DNA of 33,664 nt from Candidatus Firestoneibacteriota bacterium (lineage in GTDB: Bacteria; Oederibacteriota; D2-FULL-39-29): the NCBI GenBank assembly GCA_903891415.1, contig CAITEH010000036.1, positions 1 through 33,664 on the forward strand, given 5' to 3'. The notes below the pieces were generated by a model that made no database searches, was not told the origin of the DNA, and worked only from the letters and a program-made list of their open reading frames with translations. The translations under genes and the position numbers were made by a program. Of this stretch, positions 24,666 through 33,664 are shown piece by piece (positions within the stretch are counted from its first letter, which is position 1; each line of letters begins with the position of its first letter).

Positions 24666-27350
24666 CTATTTTTTATCGAGCTTTTTTTCCACTTCGCCCG
24701 CGAGCAGAAAAAGTTTTTCCGCCTGTTTCTGCCACTCTGAACCCTGAAAATATCTTTGACCCGCGGCTTTAGTGACATTGCCGGACCTCCAGAAGGTTGC
24801 ATTCCAAACCCCCTGGAGTTCGTGATTGCTCAAACTGCGCCACATATAAAATAGCCGTTCATCCAGCAGGGCCTGACAGCGGGCCGCGAGCTCGGGTCCA
24901 AGCCGGGATCTATCCTCCATAAGGGCCTTTTCCAGGCATATCCTTGCTTCACAAGCTTGTATACCTTCCTGAAAAACTATATGCCGGTTGGTCGCTTCAG
25001 GTCCCTCTTTTCCGGGCGCCAGGATAGAACTTCCCAAAAGCAGCAGGATCACACTGCCGCCCCAGTCCCCCTCTCTATACCTTTCATGCACCCACTGGGT
25101 GCGGTTGCCGTTTTTATCTTTGACTGCCTTCCAGAAGTCCGCGCCCAGGCGGCCCATGCCCCGGAGTTCACTGGTAATAGCGGTCTCCGTAAAAAAATAC
25201 CATTTATTGGTGGAATTTTCATCCAGATCCAAGGCACGGTCAAAGATCGCGTTTAACTTCGGGTTATTCCAGCCGTGTAAACTCTCACAAAGAGGTTTAG
25301 CTTTCTGATTTGTCTGCGCTCTGCCGTCACCAAAAGCAAAGCCCCACACGGTCGCGTTATAGCCGACTTCTGCGACATCCTGAAGGTTCTTAAAGATAGA
25401 GTGCCCCTGCTGAACCCAGGCCAATTTCGGAGCCACATCTTTAAAGAACTGGGCATCTTCTTTTTCAGGCATGCAGTCGCAGAACATCCCGAGCATCAAG
25501 GCCTTCTCCAGCCCGCGTTTTTTTAACCTTGCCTGCACCTGTTCTATAAGGTCGCGCCAAACGGCTTTGCTTCCCGGGTCATCCAGCGGAGGAAGTTTAC
25601 CTAACTCCGTCTTTTTGGTAACAGGATCCAGAAAAGTGACCTGCGGTACCCCCAGCCGGGTAAAGTCATCAAACCTGGTATTTTTCCCCAGGGCGGCTTT
25701 TCGCATATATATTTCCCATACTTGTAACGCCACTATTTTCGGAGTACCCAGATGCTGCTGTGCCAGGTCAAGATATTTTTCCATTATAGAAAAATCCCAG
25801 TCATATTTATTCCCGGGTTTTTTTATCCAGCGTATCATTGACTCTTCGTTACCCAGATTTGTATGAGCTATGGCGGGAATATAGACAGTTCTTGCGCCGG
25901 TACCCGAGATAAGTTCAAAAGAGCCGGCTATCAGTTTGAAATGTTTCTCCGACCACAAAGGAAGGTTATATTCAACAGCGAGAGTATCCGGGGATTCGAT
26001 AAGATCCACCCAGGTCCGGTAGTCCTGCGGCTCAGGCAGGGTCCACGGCAGTACTTCCAGCTCCACCGGTATCAAAAGTTCCTTTTCTGAGGAAATGCGG
26101 GCGGTTAAGCTCCCGGAATAAGTTCCGGGCGCGGCATCTTTGGGTATTTTTACAGTTAGCCAGACCGGGGCAACAGCGCCCGGTGCGGAGCCGGCACCCG
26201 CGTTCCCGGGAAGATATTCTTTAAGAGGGTTATCGCTTAAAGCCCCCATGAGTTTGGAACTATTCTTACTGCCGGGAAAAGAAATGGTTTCCTTGCCCCA
26301 GGGCATCCCGTAGCGTATCCTTATGGCTGATGCCGGAATAACAGCCGGCCCCTTCAAATCCCCGGCTTTGACAGAAAGCCCCCGGATCTGTCCGGTAGAA
26401 CCGATAATTACCTTGCCGGTAAAGACCCCGTTACGCGGGCCGGAGATCTTTACGGGCCTTAGGGGTTCGGACACACTTCCATAATCAAGATCATAATCTC
26501 CGGCCATAATATCCCCGTTCCAAACCTGTAAACCCCCGGGCCTGCCGGTGTCGGGCACCAGGCCCTGGGCACTCCGCGCCGCTAGTTCAAGCTTTGTAAT
26601 ACGGCAGGTAGCCCAGGAGAACTCCTGGGGAAAATTATTTTCCCGCTTTGCACCGGCGATTTTTTGGGACGCCTTATCGTACGCTGACCTGATGAGTTCT
26701 ATACCCAGAATATTTACGCCCTTTTTCAGAGTTCCGGCGGGAAGTTCTATTTCCGCGTTCCTTTCCCATAACTTGGTCCGTTCCTTATCCTGCTCTGTCG
26801 GTTGGGGTTTGGCATAACGGGACAAAGAGAGAAAATCCCCTTTTTCAGTTACAAACGCCTCGGAAGGATATTTGTCGGCAAGAAGAGCCGGTTTTGGCCC
26901 CATCCCTGCAGCATTTGCTACATTCTTCCTGCCGATCTCCACGCCGTTCAAATATACAATTATTCCCCCGTGATACTCCGCGGAAAGTTTAAGGTTCCCC
27001 GCAACCGTATCTTTTACCGTAATTTTCCCGCGCAAGTAAAGCCGGTCCACCAGGGGGGTATCCGGTGCGAGGGCTAAAGGCCCGCGCAGCCAGCCGTAAT
27101 CATCAAAATCCTGTTTGTTCCAGTTATCCGCAACCGGTTGGGAAGCAGAGTCCAGCCACCTGTTATTAAATTTGGCGATGGAAATGTCGGTGCCGTCTTG
27201 AATTACCGGGGGTTTAATAACGCTGAATATTCTCCAGTTACTGCGGGAGTCAATAACGGTAACGCCCTCAGCCAGGACAGTAAAAGGCAATAAAATAACG
27301 GCTGAAATAATATAAAATAGCCCGCGTATTCCGTTTTCTCTTGACGGCAT
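24666..27350 (-). CDS. Secreted DUF4091 (glycoside-hydrolase-like) protein
   Basis: The 894-aa product has a signal peptide (GLFYIISAVILLPFTVLAEG, about residues 9-28). A beta-rich N-terminal half contains a galactose-binding-like segment (LYLRGKITVKDTVAGNLKLS, near 105-220). A further sandwich (TVKIPKDAAPGTYSGSLTARI) leads into a predicted TIM-barrel region from VLPWTLPEPQDYRTWVDLIESPDT onward, typical of DUF4091 proteins. The C-terminal 400 residues are plainly homologous to the protein at 32160. Activity is unproven; the family sits among glycan enzymes and is thought to be hydrolase-like. It follows the heparinase gene by 57 bases. Confidence 0.78.
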   Translation of the reverse strand: MPSRENGIRGLFYIISAVILLPFTVLAEGVTVIDSRSNWRIFSVIKPPVIQDGTDISIAKFNNRWLDSASQPVADNWNKQDFDDYGWLRGPLALAPDTPLVDRLYLRGKITVKDTVAGNLKLSAEYHGGIIVYLNGVEIGRKNVANAAGMGPKPALLADKYPSEAFVTEKGDFLSLSRYAKPQPTEQDKERTKLWERNAEIELPAGTLKKGVNILGIELIRSAYDKASQKIAGAKRENNFPQEFSWATCRITKLELAARSAQGLVPDTGRPGGLQVWNGDIMAGDYDLDYGSVSEPLRPVKISGPRNGVFTGKVIIGSTGQIRGLSVKAGDLKGPAVIPASAIRIRYGMPWGKETISFPGSKNSSKLMGALSDNPLKEYLPGNAGAGSAPGAVAPVWLTVKIPKDAAPGTYSGSLTARISSEKELLIPVELEVLPWTLPEPQDYRTWVDLIESPDTLAVEYNLPLWSEKHFKLIAGSFELISGTGARTVYIPAIAHTNLGNEESMIRWIKKPGNKYDWDFSIMEKYLDLAQQHLGTPKIVALQVWEIYMRKAALGKNTRFDDFTRLGVPQVTFLDPVTKKTELGKLPPLDDPGSKAVWRDLIEQVQARLKKRGLEKALMLGMFCDCMPEKEDAQFFKDVAPKLAWVQQGHSIFKNLQDVAEVGYNATVWGFAFGDGRAQTNQKAKPLCESLHGWNNPKLNAIFDRALDLDENSTNKWYFFTETAITSELRGMGRLGADFWKAVKDKNGNRTQWVHERYREGDWGGSVILLLLGSSILAPGKEGPEATNRHIVFQEGIQACEARICLEKALMEDRSRLGPELAARCQALLDERLFYMWRSLSNHELQGVWNATFWRSGNVTKAAGQRYFQGSEWQKQAEKLFLLAGEVEKKLDKK

Positions 27351-27407
27351 AACACTTCCTTTTTGCTTATGTCAACCCGGCTTTTGAAAATACTTCAGCT
27401 AGCGGTC

Positions 27408-29816
27408 CTACTTTTCCCACTTTATACCTGCTTCGGAACTTGTAAGAGTCTTGCCGCCCCCGGTAAGTTTGGTCCCGCCGATAAAACCGGCCTCAATAAC
27501 TTTACCTGAGTTATCCATCCGTACCACCGAAACTAAGGCGTCGGTCGTGCCGCCTTCAAAGGTAGTCACGCCCGCCGGCTTTTGATTTTTTTGCGGATCC
27601 AATCTTACTATTATCAGGTCCGTTCCCCCGTCAACGCGCGTCACCTTGAGTCCATATCCCGGCACGGGTCCTTTTAGACTGAAGTTTTCCGCCGCCTTCA
27701 CAGCGCGTATTACCTTAAACGGTTCTATCAGGGCAGTAAATACGGCTGAAGTGCCGGTTCTCCTCAGTACGGCCTTCTGCCTGTCATCAGCACCGATACC
27801 GCAAAAGCTCTTCGTTTCGCCATTTTCCAGTACCGTTACCTTGAGCTCCCCTGGGTCTTTTCCGCCGGCCGCCGCCTCGCGTTTCCAGATACCTGACCAG
27901 TTCCCGTTGACAGTCACAGGGTCCAGGGTCATGAACAACTTGTAGCCGGGTTGTGTACCCATGGACTTCAGTTTTTCTGCCGCAACGCCTTTCATTTTGT
28001 CCAGTTCTCCGGGAAAACTCAGCGGGTAGTCGAAGGTATGCGATTTTTTGCCCCAGGCCTGATAAACATCTACTATATAATCCGGCATCTGTACTACCGT
28101 CCGGTCCAGAGCCACGTCGGGATAGGCGCCGGCGCATTGCCCGCGCATTATCTTGACGGCCCCGGCATCATAGAAACCGGTCAACCTCGCGGTGCATTTC
28201 GCCTGATTATGCTCATCTACGGCCAGAGAATAATGGCCCAAAGTCGTTTTCGTCCACTCCCCGTGCTTATTATCCTCATAACGGAAAAACGCGGGTTCAC
28301 CGCAAAGCTCATCTCCGTCCGCGAAAATTATCAAATTAAGATTATCCGGGTGATCGTGCGGCCCGCCCGTCGGCAAGCCGGTCTTGAGCAATATATAGGT
28401 CGGGTCCCCGTTATTAAATCCCCGCATAATGCTGAAACCCAAACCGTCAAAAATCACCGAATCCAGGCCCTGCAGGGGCTGTTCCGGAAGTTTTTCATAA
28501 ATAACGGTCGGAAAGTAAACACCCTCAGACTGCATTATCTGTCTTGGAGCCGCGTTTACCACGCCCCCGTAGTTTGGATCCCTGAAACGCAGCCAGCCAA
28601 AATCATAGGCCCCTGCCATATAATCTCCGCCCACGTTTGCCCTGCCTGAATCATTAATTCCCGGCATGGTCCCGTCCGGATAAGCATATTTATAGACCGA
28701 GTCAAACAGATTCTTAACCCTGGCCTTGCCAGTACTGTAAACGTCTATCCCTTGCCGCGCCAGCGGCTCCATGCATAGTATCAGCGCCATGCGGGCAAAA
28801 TACTGGTAACCGATCGCGCCTTCCTTCCACATGCCGTCATCCCCGATGCCCCGGGCTATCATTAACCGGGTACCGGCCGCGCCCAGATCAATCCAGTCCT
28901 TATCTCCAAGGACTATCCCCGCCTGCACAAATGTCGCGTTGTAAAAATTCACCCAATTGCCCATGGCGGCGCCCCCGGAGGCCGGTTCTTCCATCCGCCA
29001 GTTAGAATTCTTACTGTTTTTCTGTTTCACTTCCGCCGCCGCGTCGTGCTTGCCGTTAATAAAGGTTATGGCCGCCCGCAGGAGATCGCTCTCGATCAGC
29101 TTGCGATCGGCATCTGTCATGCATTTCGCGTAATAGATCATGTCATAGGTCTGGATCAACGGCAAAAGCCACATAGCTTCGCTCAGGCGCTGGGACATGA
29201 CCTTAGCTGCATCATGGGGATTAACCCCTTTATGCTCGGTATATTCACCGGGATAAAGCTTGGCATAGCCCACCAGTATCTCCCGGGCTTTTTCCGCGAA
29301 CGCTTCATTATCCGAAAGCTGGTAAGCCCACCCCAGACGCCCGGCTGCGTTGGAAAGCCGGTTATGCGCCTTAGCAGCTGCGTCACCCCGGTCCTTGGCC
29401 TGCGCCGGCACTTTTGGATCCGGCAATACAATTTTCGAGCTCAAAAAACCGTTTGCGAAATCCACCACGCTTTTGAAGGCGGACCGCCCTCTCTCAGTTT
29501 TTTGAATATCTTCCCGCCACTTAACGAGCTCCGCCCGGTCCATGTACAGCCGCGGGTGGCCCTGGAGCCCTATTTTTTCCGGCATCGTGACCTTTACACC
29601 GGAGTAATCATTCCGCGAGACCCCGCCCTTCAGATAAATCGGCATCTTCATATTCAATTCCGGCATTTCCGGCTTCAGTTGGAGCTCTCCCTTCTCCTGT
29701 CCAAAAACCGCCTGCGCCCCGTGTAAAACCAATAGCAGCGCAACCAGCAGAGCGCTGAGCCGGGAGCTTATTTTAACTCCTGACCGTTTCTTCCTTTGCT
29801 CCAAAATATATTTCAC
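27408..29816 (-). CDS. Heparinase II/III-like polysaccharide lyase (A)
   Basis: The product of about 802 aa starts at a GTG (29816), which has the ribosome binding site GGGAGGAA 5 bases before it; the longer frame from 29882 overlaps the preceding gene's end. A signal peptide follows (LSALLVALLLVLHGAQAVFG). The (alpha/alpha) toroid includes QGHPRLYMDRAELVKWREDI and MWKEGAIGYQYFARMAL. The beta-sandwich has GPHDHPDNLNLIIFADGDEL and TLGHYSLAVDEHNQ, with the histidines conserved in heparinase II/III and alginate-lyase-type enzymes (PL12/15/17/21-like). It should cleave uronic-acid glycans by beta-elimination outside the cytoplasm; the substrate is not defined. Confidence 0.85.
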   Translation of the reverse strand: MKYILEQRKKRSGVKISSRLSALLVALLLVLHGAQAVFGQEKGELQLKPEMPELNMKMPIYLKGGVSRNDYSGVKVTMPEKIGLQGHPRLYMDRAELVKWREDIQKTERGRSAFKSVVDFANGFLSSKIVLPDPKVPAQAKDRGDAAAKAHNRLSNAAGRLGWAYQLSDNEAFAEKAREILVGYAKLYPGEYTEHKGVNPHDAAKVMSQRLSEAMWLLPLIQTYDMIYYAKCMTDADRKLIESDLLRAAITFINGKHDAAAEVKQKNSKNSNWRMEEPASGGAAMGNWVNFYNATFVQAGIVLGDKDWIDLGAAGTRLMIARGIGDDGMWKEGAIGYQYFARMALILCMEPLARQGIDVYSTGKARVKNLFDSVYKYAYPDGTMPGINDSGRANVGGDYMAGAYDFGWLRFRDPNYGGVVNAAPRQIMQSEGVYFPTVIYEKLPEQPLQGLDSVIFDGLGFSIMRGFNNGDPTYILLKTGLPTGGPHDHPDNLNLIIFADGDELCGEPAFFRYEDNKHGEWTKTTLGHYSLAVDEHNQAKCTARLTGFYDAGAVKIMRGQCAGAYPDVALDRTVVQMPDYIVDVYQAWGKKSHTFDYPLSFPGELDKMKGVAAEKLKSMGTQPGYKLFMTLDPVTVNGNWSGIWKREAAAGGKDPGELKVTVLENGETKSFCGIGADDRQKAVLRRTGTSAVFTALIEPFKVIRAVKAAENFSLKGPVPGYGLKVTRVDGGTDLIIVRLDPQKNQKPAGVTTFEGGTTDALVSVVRMDNSGKVIEAGFIGGTKLTGGGKTLTSSEAGIKWEK

Positions 29817-29878
29817 TTGAATTCCTCCCATTTTATGAAATTGCATTTTCCATAGTCTTCTATCAGTCGTTGCTTCTC

Positions 29879-32128
29879 TCAATCATGCGGCGGAGGAACG
29901 GACTTCTCTGCATCACTGAGCACATCAAAGCCATTCCGGCGCGTTCCGTGCAGAGTGGCGGCTTCGAATTTTCCTTTTCCTGCGGTCCATTCCCAGGTGT
30001 CGGCAATTCCCCTGCCGGAGACTTTGATCTTTGCTTTTTCCGGTCCGGCCGGTTCAAAGGTCAATTTAAGGTCTTTGTGATCCCAGGGATCATAGATACT
30101 GACGAACCGTATGGCCTTTGTTTCGGCGCTTGCCTGCAGCTGCTGCCAATTTAGCGGCTTATTATGATCATTCGCGGTTGAGACCCCGATGTTTGTTTTA
30201 AATTCTGTGTCTGCCAGGAGCTGAAATTCGCAAGCGGCCTTATTTTTGCTCAACCGGAATAGATTTTTTGCCGGGTCCACGGCCTCAAGTTTTGCCCCCT
30301 GCATCAGCCAGGTAATTTCAACCGGCTTAGGCGCGCGAATATCGTCAAGTACCAGTATATAGCCGCCTTTTACCCAGATGAAATCACGGCGGAACCTGTC
30401 CAGCGCGGGCCGGCTTTTTTTCGCTTTGGCATCCTTATAGGCCTCATAGGAACCGGAGGCCTCACCTTCGGAGATCACCACGTCTCCGGCATCTTTCCAG
30501 GCGGTGATCACGCCCATTTTGGTCATATCGTTCTTTGAAGGCTGCCACCATTCTTCGCCTTCCACACGGCCCTGCATGGCCTGGCCGATCTTTTCGATAA
30601 GAATGGTATTTTCACTGCTGGATAGTTTTCCCGGTTTCAAAGGGTACCGGTCAGTTTCCGCCAGATAATCGCCGTTCCCGAGGATCACAAAAGAATTTGC
30701 GTCGGGATGATCATGCGCCACATTAATGCCGGGATCTGTACCGCTCTCGGCCTTTTTTACCGGGCGCCAGGAGTTAAGTTTGTACCCTCCCGGAGGCCCG
30801 CATTTAAACATCGCGGCTACCGCGTTATCCTGCCAGGCTTCCCGCACAATGGTCATACCCAGATCCGGGAAAAATATAGTCGCCGGCAGCCGGGTATACT
30901 GGCCGCCCTGGAGTTTGGGATCATCCGAAAGCAGGGACAGCCAGCCATAGGCCCGGACATCCCAGCTTTTTTGCAAGACTTTCATATACTGGCGGATACC
31001 GTCCATAAGGTCCGCCTGCTTGAAGTAAGCCGAGGTTTTCAAATAATAGGGATGCAGGCTTGCGGCTTTTGTAAAGCAATCGGCAAAGAAAAATGCTTCT
31101 TTCATACCGGGCGCCGATTCCTGCAGAGCGAACATGCTGACATTGCGGAAAAAAGGTGAGTCCAAATGGCGGGTGCCCAGGCATTCATCCGAGACCTGGA
31201 AGGTCATGCCCAGAGCGCCTGAACTCGAACCATAGCCGGGGCCTTCATGCTGGCTGCCGTCCGGCGCCAGCCATTCCGCCATGAACTGCAGTTCTTTCCG
31301 CAGATTGCCCAGCAGCCATTGTTCTTCAGGTTTTCCTTCCGTTGTTGCCACGACCGCAAAGGTCAGGCCCCAATCCCGGAACCACCGGTGATTATACATC
31401 GGGTAGGTGCGCCAGTAATGGCCGCCGGGATTGCCGGCCAAATGCCCGCCGTAATACATCGCCCGGGCATGCTGCCAGAGTATCTGGCGGAATTGTTCCC
31501 GGAAGGCCGGCTCCAGGTCGTTATAAAGCCAGTCCCATATAAGAGCAGCTCCGACCAGGGTGAAAGCAGCGGTCGTATCGCTGTTATCCTCGCCTGCAGG
31601 CGGCATATTTTTCATAGTTTCCAGGACTTTCGCGTAAGCTTGAGGTGAATTCTCAACAAGGGGCTCACCGCCATAAGTCCAATTGGCTGTTCCGGCCAGC
31701 CATTGCAGATGGCCTTTGCAAACAGCCAGGGAATTCTTGTCCCCCGTTAAAATGTAATGAAGAGCAACGGTCGGCATATTCATAAGCCCGATCTCCTGTC
31801 CCCACCCCGGGCTGGTCTTGTGATCTTTTGGCACAACGGATTTTTTTAGCTGGTCAAGAAATTGCTGCCGGTAGAGCGCCGCGTTCTCGCTGTTATAATA
31901 AGCACGCAATTCCGGAAGGCGTTTAGCTGTCAGCAGCAGGCGCGGATGTTTGCCTTCTATTTCCTGCTGGAGTGTTACCGGCAGGCCCGCCCACTCCGGA
32001 TCTTTTTCCGGGACCCTGGCGTTTGCAGGACAAACCAGTACCAGTGCAAGCCAGAGAAAAAAAACAAAGAACATTGAAAATAATTTTTTTTCCCTTGACT
32101 GCGCCCCTACCGCCATTTTTGGCCGCAT
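29879..32128 (-). CDS. Heparinase II/III-like polysaccharide lyase (B)
   Basis: The 749-aa product has an N-terminal signal peptide or anchor (KLFSMFFVFFLWLALVLVCPANA, about 15-37). The toroid domain contains HPRLLLTAKRLPELRAYY and GSQHEGPGYGSSSGALGMTF. A C-terminal heparinase-type sandwich has NVAHDHPDANSFVILGNGDYL (HDHPD) and AETDRYPLKPGKLSSSENTI. Its arrangement resembles lyase A, but by eye the two differ over most of their length, so they probably attack different linkages or glycans. A GAGGAG ribosome binding site precedes the ATG, and the gap to the upstream DUF4091 gene is 31 bases, which indicates an operon. Confidence 0.85.
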   Translation of the reverse strand: MRPKMAVGAQSREKKLFSMFFVFFLWLALVLVCPANARVPEKDPEWAGLPVTLQQEIEGKHPRLLLTAKRLPELRAYYNSENAALYRQQFLDQLKKSVVPKDHKTSPGWGQEIGLMNMPTVALHYILTGDKNSLAVCKGHLQWLAGTANWTYGGEPLVENSPQAYAKVLETMKNMPPAGEDNSDTTAAFTLVGAALIWDWLYNDLEPAFREQFRQILWQHARAMYYGGHLAGNPGGHYWRTYPMYNHRWFRDWGLTFAVVATTEGKPEEQWLLGNLRKELQFMAEWLAPDGSQHEGPGYGSSSGALGMTFQVSDECLGTRHLDSPFFRNVSMFALQESAPGMKEAFFFADCFTKAASLHPYYLKTSAYFKQADLMDGIRQYMKVLQKSWDVRAYGWLSLLSDDPKLQGGQYTRLPATIFFPDLGMTIVREAWQDNAVAAMFKCGPPGGYKLNSWRPVKKAESGTDPGINVAHDHPDANSFVILGNGDYLAETDRYPLKPGKLSSSENTILIEKIGQAMQGRVEGEEWWQPSKNDMTKMGVITAWKDAGDVVISEGEASGSYEAYKDAKAKKSRPALDRFRRDFIWVKGGYILVLDDIRAPKPVEITWLMQGAKLEAVDPAKNLFRLSKNKAACEFQLLADTEFKTNIGVSTANDHNKPLNWQQLQASAETKAIRFVSIYDPWDHKDLKLTFEPAGPEKAKIKVSGRGIADTWEWTAGKGKFEAATLHGTRRNGFDVLSDAEKSVPPPHD

Positions 32129-32159
32129 ACCTGCTCCTCTTCAATTTTTCAAATTTGCG

Positions 32160-33664
32160 TCACTTCGGATTAAGTTTCACCGCGGCCTCGCCTGCAAGAT
32201 CAAAGAGCTTTTTTTCCCGTTCCAGCCAGCCAAGGGCAAACCACTCCTGCCCTTTCTTGGACTCTTCAACTTGAATGGGAATACTGGCTTCCCCGTGATA
32301 CTTAATTGGTTTGCCGGCCCTTATAAGTGCCTGGATCATCGCCTCAACCGGGTTCCGGGAACCGCCGGCCTGTCCTATGAGTTTCATATCTTCCTCATTA
32401 TTCCAAACCGTTTTCCACATCGCGCGGTGATGTTCATCAAGCGCGTCCTGGCAGCGTTTAGCCAGCTCCGTTCCGAGCTTTGCCTTTTTTCCGCTGTCTA
32501 AAAGCGTGTCTTCGAGAAAGATCCTTGCTTCACATTCCTGTATCCCTTCGTTTAAGCACTCCAGGCGGACTGTAGAAACAGCGCCCTCCGGGCCCGGCGC
32601 CAGGAACCAGTCAGAAATATCCAGGTTTCGCCAGTTATTTTCCGGGTAGCGCGCAAAGACAGCCCCCGCGCGTTCGCCTTTGCTATTTTTCATCGCCGGC
32701 CAGAAATCTCCCCCTATACGTCCCCCGCCGCGCTGCCCTCCTGTAATGTAAAAGGCCGGAAGCGCGCGGGTATAAGACCCCGGAGACCGGTTCAACTCTC
32801 CGAGACGCAGGTAGCACGTTAAAAGTGCCGGGTTCTGCCAGCCGTATAACCGTCCCTTATCCGGATTAACGTTATACATCAGGTTGTATACATAGGCCGC
32901 ATAGCCAATATCGGCAATCTTATACAGCCCTTTATTTCCTATCATGACATCTTTAGCGGCGCCGGCATGCCCGTGAATAGCCCATGCCAGTCCTCCCGAA
33001 ACACCCTTCCAAAATGTTACTTCTTCTTTGTTCGGCCAGAGATCGGGCATTATACCCAGCATCATTGTTTTTTCCAACCCGCGTTTTTCCATCCGCTTTT
33101 TTACTTCCGCAAACAACGGCTCCCAGAGCGCCCGGCTTGCCTCTTCCTCATACCTGGGAAGTATCAATACACCGGTTTCCCGGGTCGCCGGGTCAATAAC
33201 TGTTACACGGGGACCCTTGCCCAGCAATTCCGCGCGGCTCTTGCCCGTGGCATTATCCTTGGACCAAAGGCCTCTTTCCAGTGACTTTGCAGACATACAG
33301 ATATCCCAGACCAGGAATATTATCAATTTAGGTTTACCCAGGTTCTTCTCAGCGGAGTCCAGATATTTATCCATAACACTATAATCGTACTCGTATTTAT
33401 TTTCGCCCTTTTTTATCCAGCGCACCATTGACTGCTCGTTGCCGAAGTTAGTCCGGCAAAGGAGCGGAATGTAAAGCGTGCGGCCACCGGTGGGGCTTAA
33501 GAGCTGGAAAGACCGGTCTATCAGTTTCCAGTGTTTTTCAGACCAGAGTGGAACATTGTATTCCACTGCCAGCGTATCCGGGGATTCCACAAAATCCATC
33601 CAGGTACGATAATCCTGCGGATCGGGCAAAGTCCAGTCTTCAACCGACAGCTCGAGCTTCACCC
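32160..33664 (-). CDS. DUF4091 (glycoside-hydrolase-like) protein, 5' end outside the window
   Basis: Only the C-terminal 500 residues are seen; the gene runs off the right edge. From its visible start (KLELSVEDWTLPDPQDYRTW, then MDFVESPDTLAVEYNVPLWSEKHW) it parallels the DUF4091 protein at 24666 through the barrel and a helical C-terminus (CLNEGIQECEARIFLEDTLL against a similar stretch there). By analogy the missing part should hold a signal peptide and beta-rich N-terminal domains. It is the first visible gene of the minus-strand glycan operon and is followed 31 bases later by lyase B. Confidence 0.78.
   Translation of the reverse strand, partial: VKLELSVEDWTLPDPQDYRTWMDFVESPDTLAVEYNVPLWSEKHWKLIDRSFQLLSPTGGRTLYIPLLCRTNFGNEQSMVRWIKKGENKYEYDYSVMDKYLDSAEKNLGKPKLIIFLVWDICMSAKSLERGLWSKDNATGKSRAELLGKGPRVTVIDPATRETGVLILPRYEEEASRALWEPLFAEVKKRMEKRGLEKTMMLGIMPDLWPNKEEVTFWKGVSGGLAWAIHGHAGAAKDVMIGNKGLYKIADIGYAAYVYNLMYNVNPDKGRLYGWQNPALLTCYLRLGELNRSPGSYTRALPAFYITGGQRGGGRIGGDFWPAMKNSKGERAGAVFARYPENNWRNLDISDWFLAPGPEGAVSTVRLECLNEGIQECEARIFLEDTLLDSGKKAKLGTELAKRCQDALDEHHRAMWKTVWNNEEDMKLIGQAGGSRNPVEAMIQALIRAGKPIKYHGEASIPIQVEESKKGQEWFALGWLEREKKLFDLAGEAAVKLNPK

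Noticed and set aside
27951-28649. 232-codon plus-strand frame antisense to lyase A
   Set aside because: Antisense frame within a well-supported lyase gene; composition looks like reverse-complement coding.
29817-29882. 22-residue upstream extension of heparinase-like protein A
   Set aside because: The GTG at 29816 has a GGGAGGAA ribosome binding site and is followed directly by a signal peptide; the extension would bury the signal peptide and overlap the neighbouring gene.
31950-32501. 183-codon plus-strand frame across two minus-strand genes
   Set aside because: It lies antisense to the lyase B start and the DUF4091 end, has no start signals and no recognisable domain.

Overview
The window looks like a piece of a mid-GC chromosome from a strictly anaerobic, Gram-negative, probably uncultured bacterium. 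The Gram-negative reading rests on an outer-membrane beta-barrel type protein (3089-3853) and several secreted polysaccharide-active enzymes. The anaerobic reading rests on the ferredoxin-type indolepyruvate oxidoreductase genes. The gene mix (heparinase-like and DUF4091 proteins, a URO-D-like methyltransferase, PAS hybrid kinases, GxxExxY protein) is typical of PVC-related or similar candidate phyla. The sequence alone does not fix the phylum.

Region 1 (1-11.7 kb) is an aryl-acid / aromatic 2-oxoacid island. iorB (214-792, +) and iorA (10125-11681, -) encode the two subunits of indolepyruvate:ferredoxin oxidoreductase but sit at opposite ends, about 9.3 kb apart and in opposite orientation. 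Between them lie two sodium:solute symporters, each directly preceded by a tiny membrane protein (57 and 32 aa; symporter small accessory protein type), an outer-membrane protein, two phenylacetate-CoA ligase (PaaK) paralogues and two tandem-ACT-domain proteins. My inference is uptake of a small organic acid, activation to the CoA thioester, and exchange between arylacetyl-CoA and aryl 2-oxoacid by IOR, with ACT proteins sensing amino acids. The second PaaK-ACT pair is separated by about 0.63 kb bounded by 34-bp inverted repeats and carrying a frameshifted GxxExxY gene. AT-rich repeats with inverted arms occur in two or three intergenic positions here; one forms the last codons of iorA.

Region 2 (11.7-19.8 kb) holds a methyltransferase, a cytoplasmic GH78 alpha-L-rhamnosidase, a membrane-bound multi-PAS hybrid histidine kinase split by a one-base frameshift, and tRNA-Ser(CGA). 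The tRNA has a short double-hairpin element fused to its 3' end. Next to it is a broken partial copy of the same tRNA with a second copy of the element inserted in it.

Region 3 (19.8-33.66 kb) is entirely on the minus strand and looks like a polysaccharide-degradation locus. In transcription order it encodes a DUF4091 protein (cut by the window edge), two different heparinase II/III-like lyases, a second DUF4091 protein, a URO-D/corrinoid-methyltransferase-like protein, a secreted esterase, a DUF1801 protein, a transglutaminase-like protein and an SGNH/GDSL hydrolase. The heparinases, the GH78 enzyme and the two esterase-type hydrolases together suggest a uronic-acid and rhamnose-containing, possibly acylated or methylated glycan, but the substrate is not determined by sequence.
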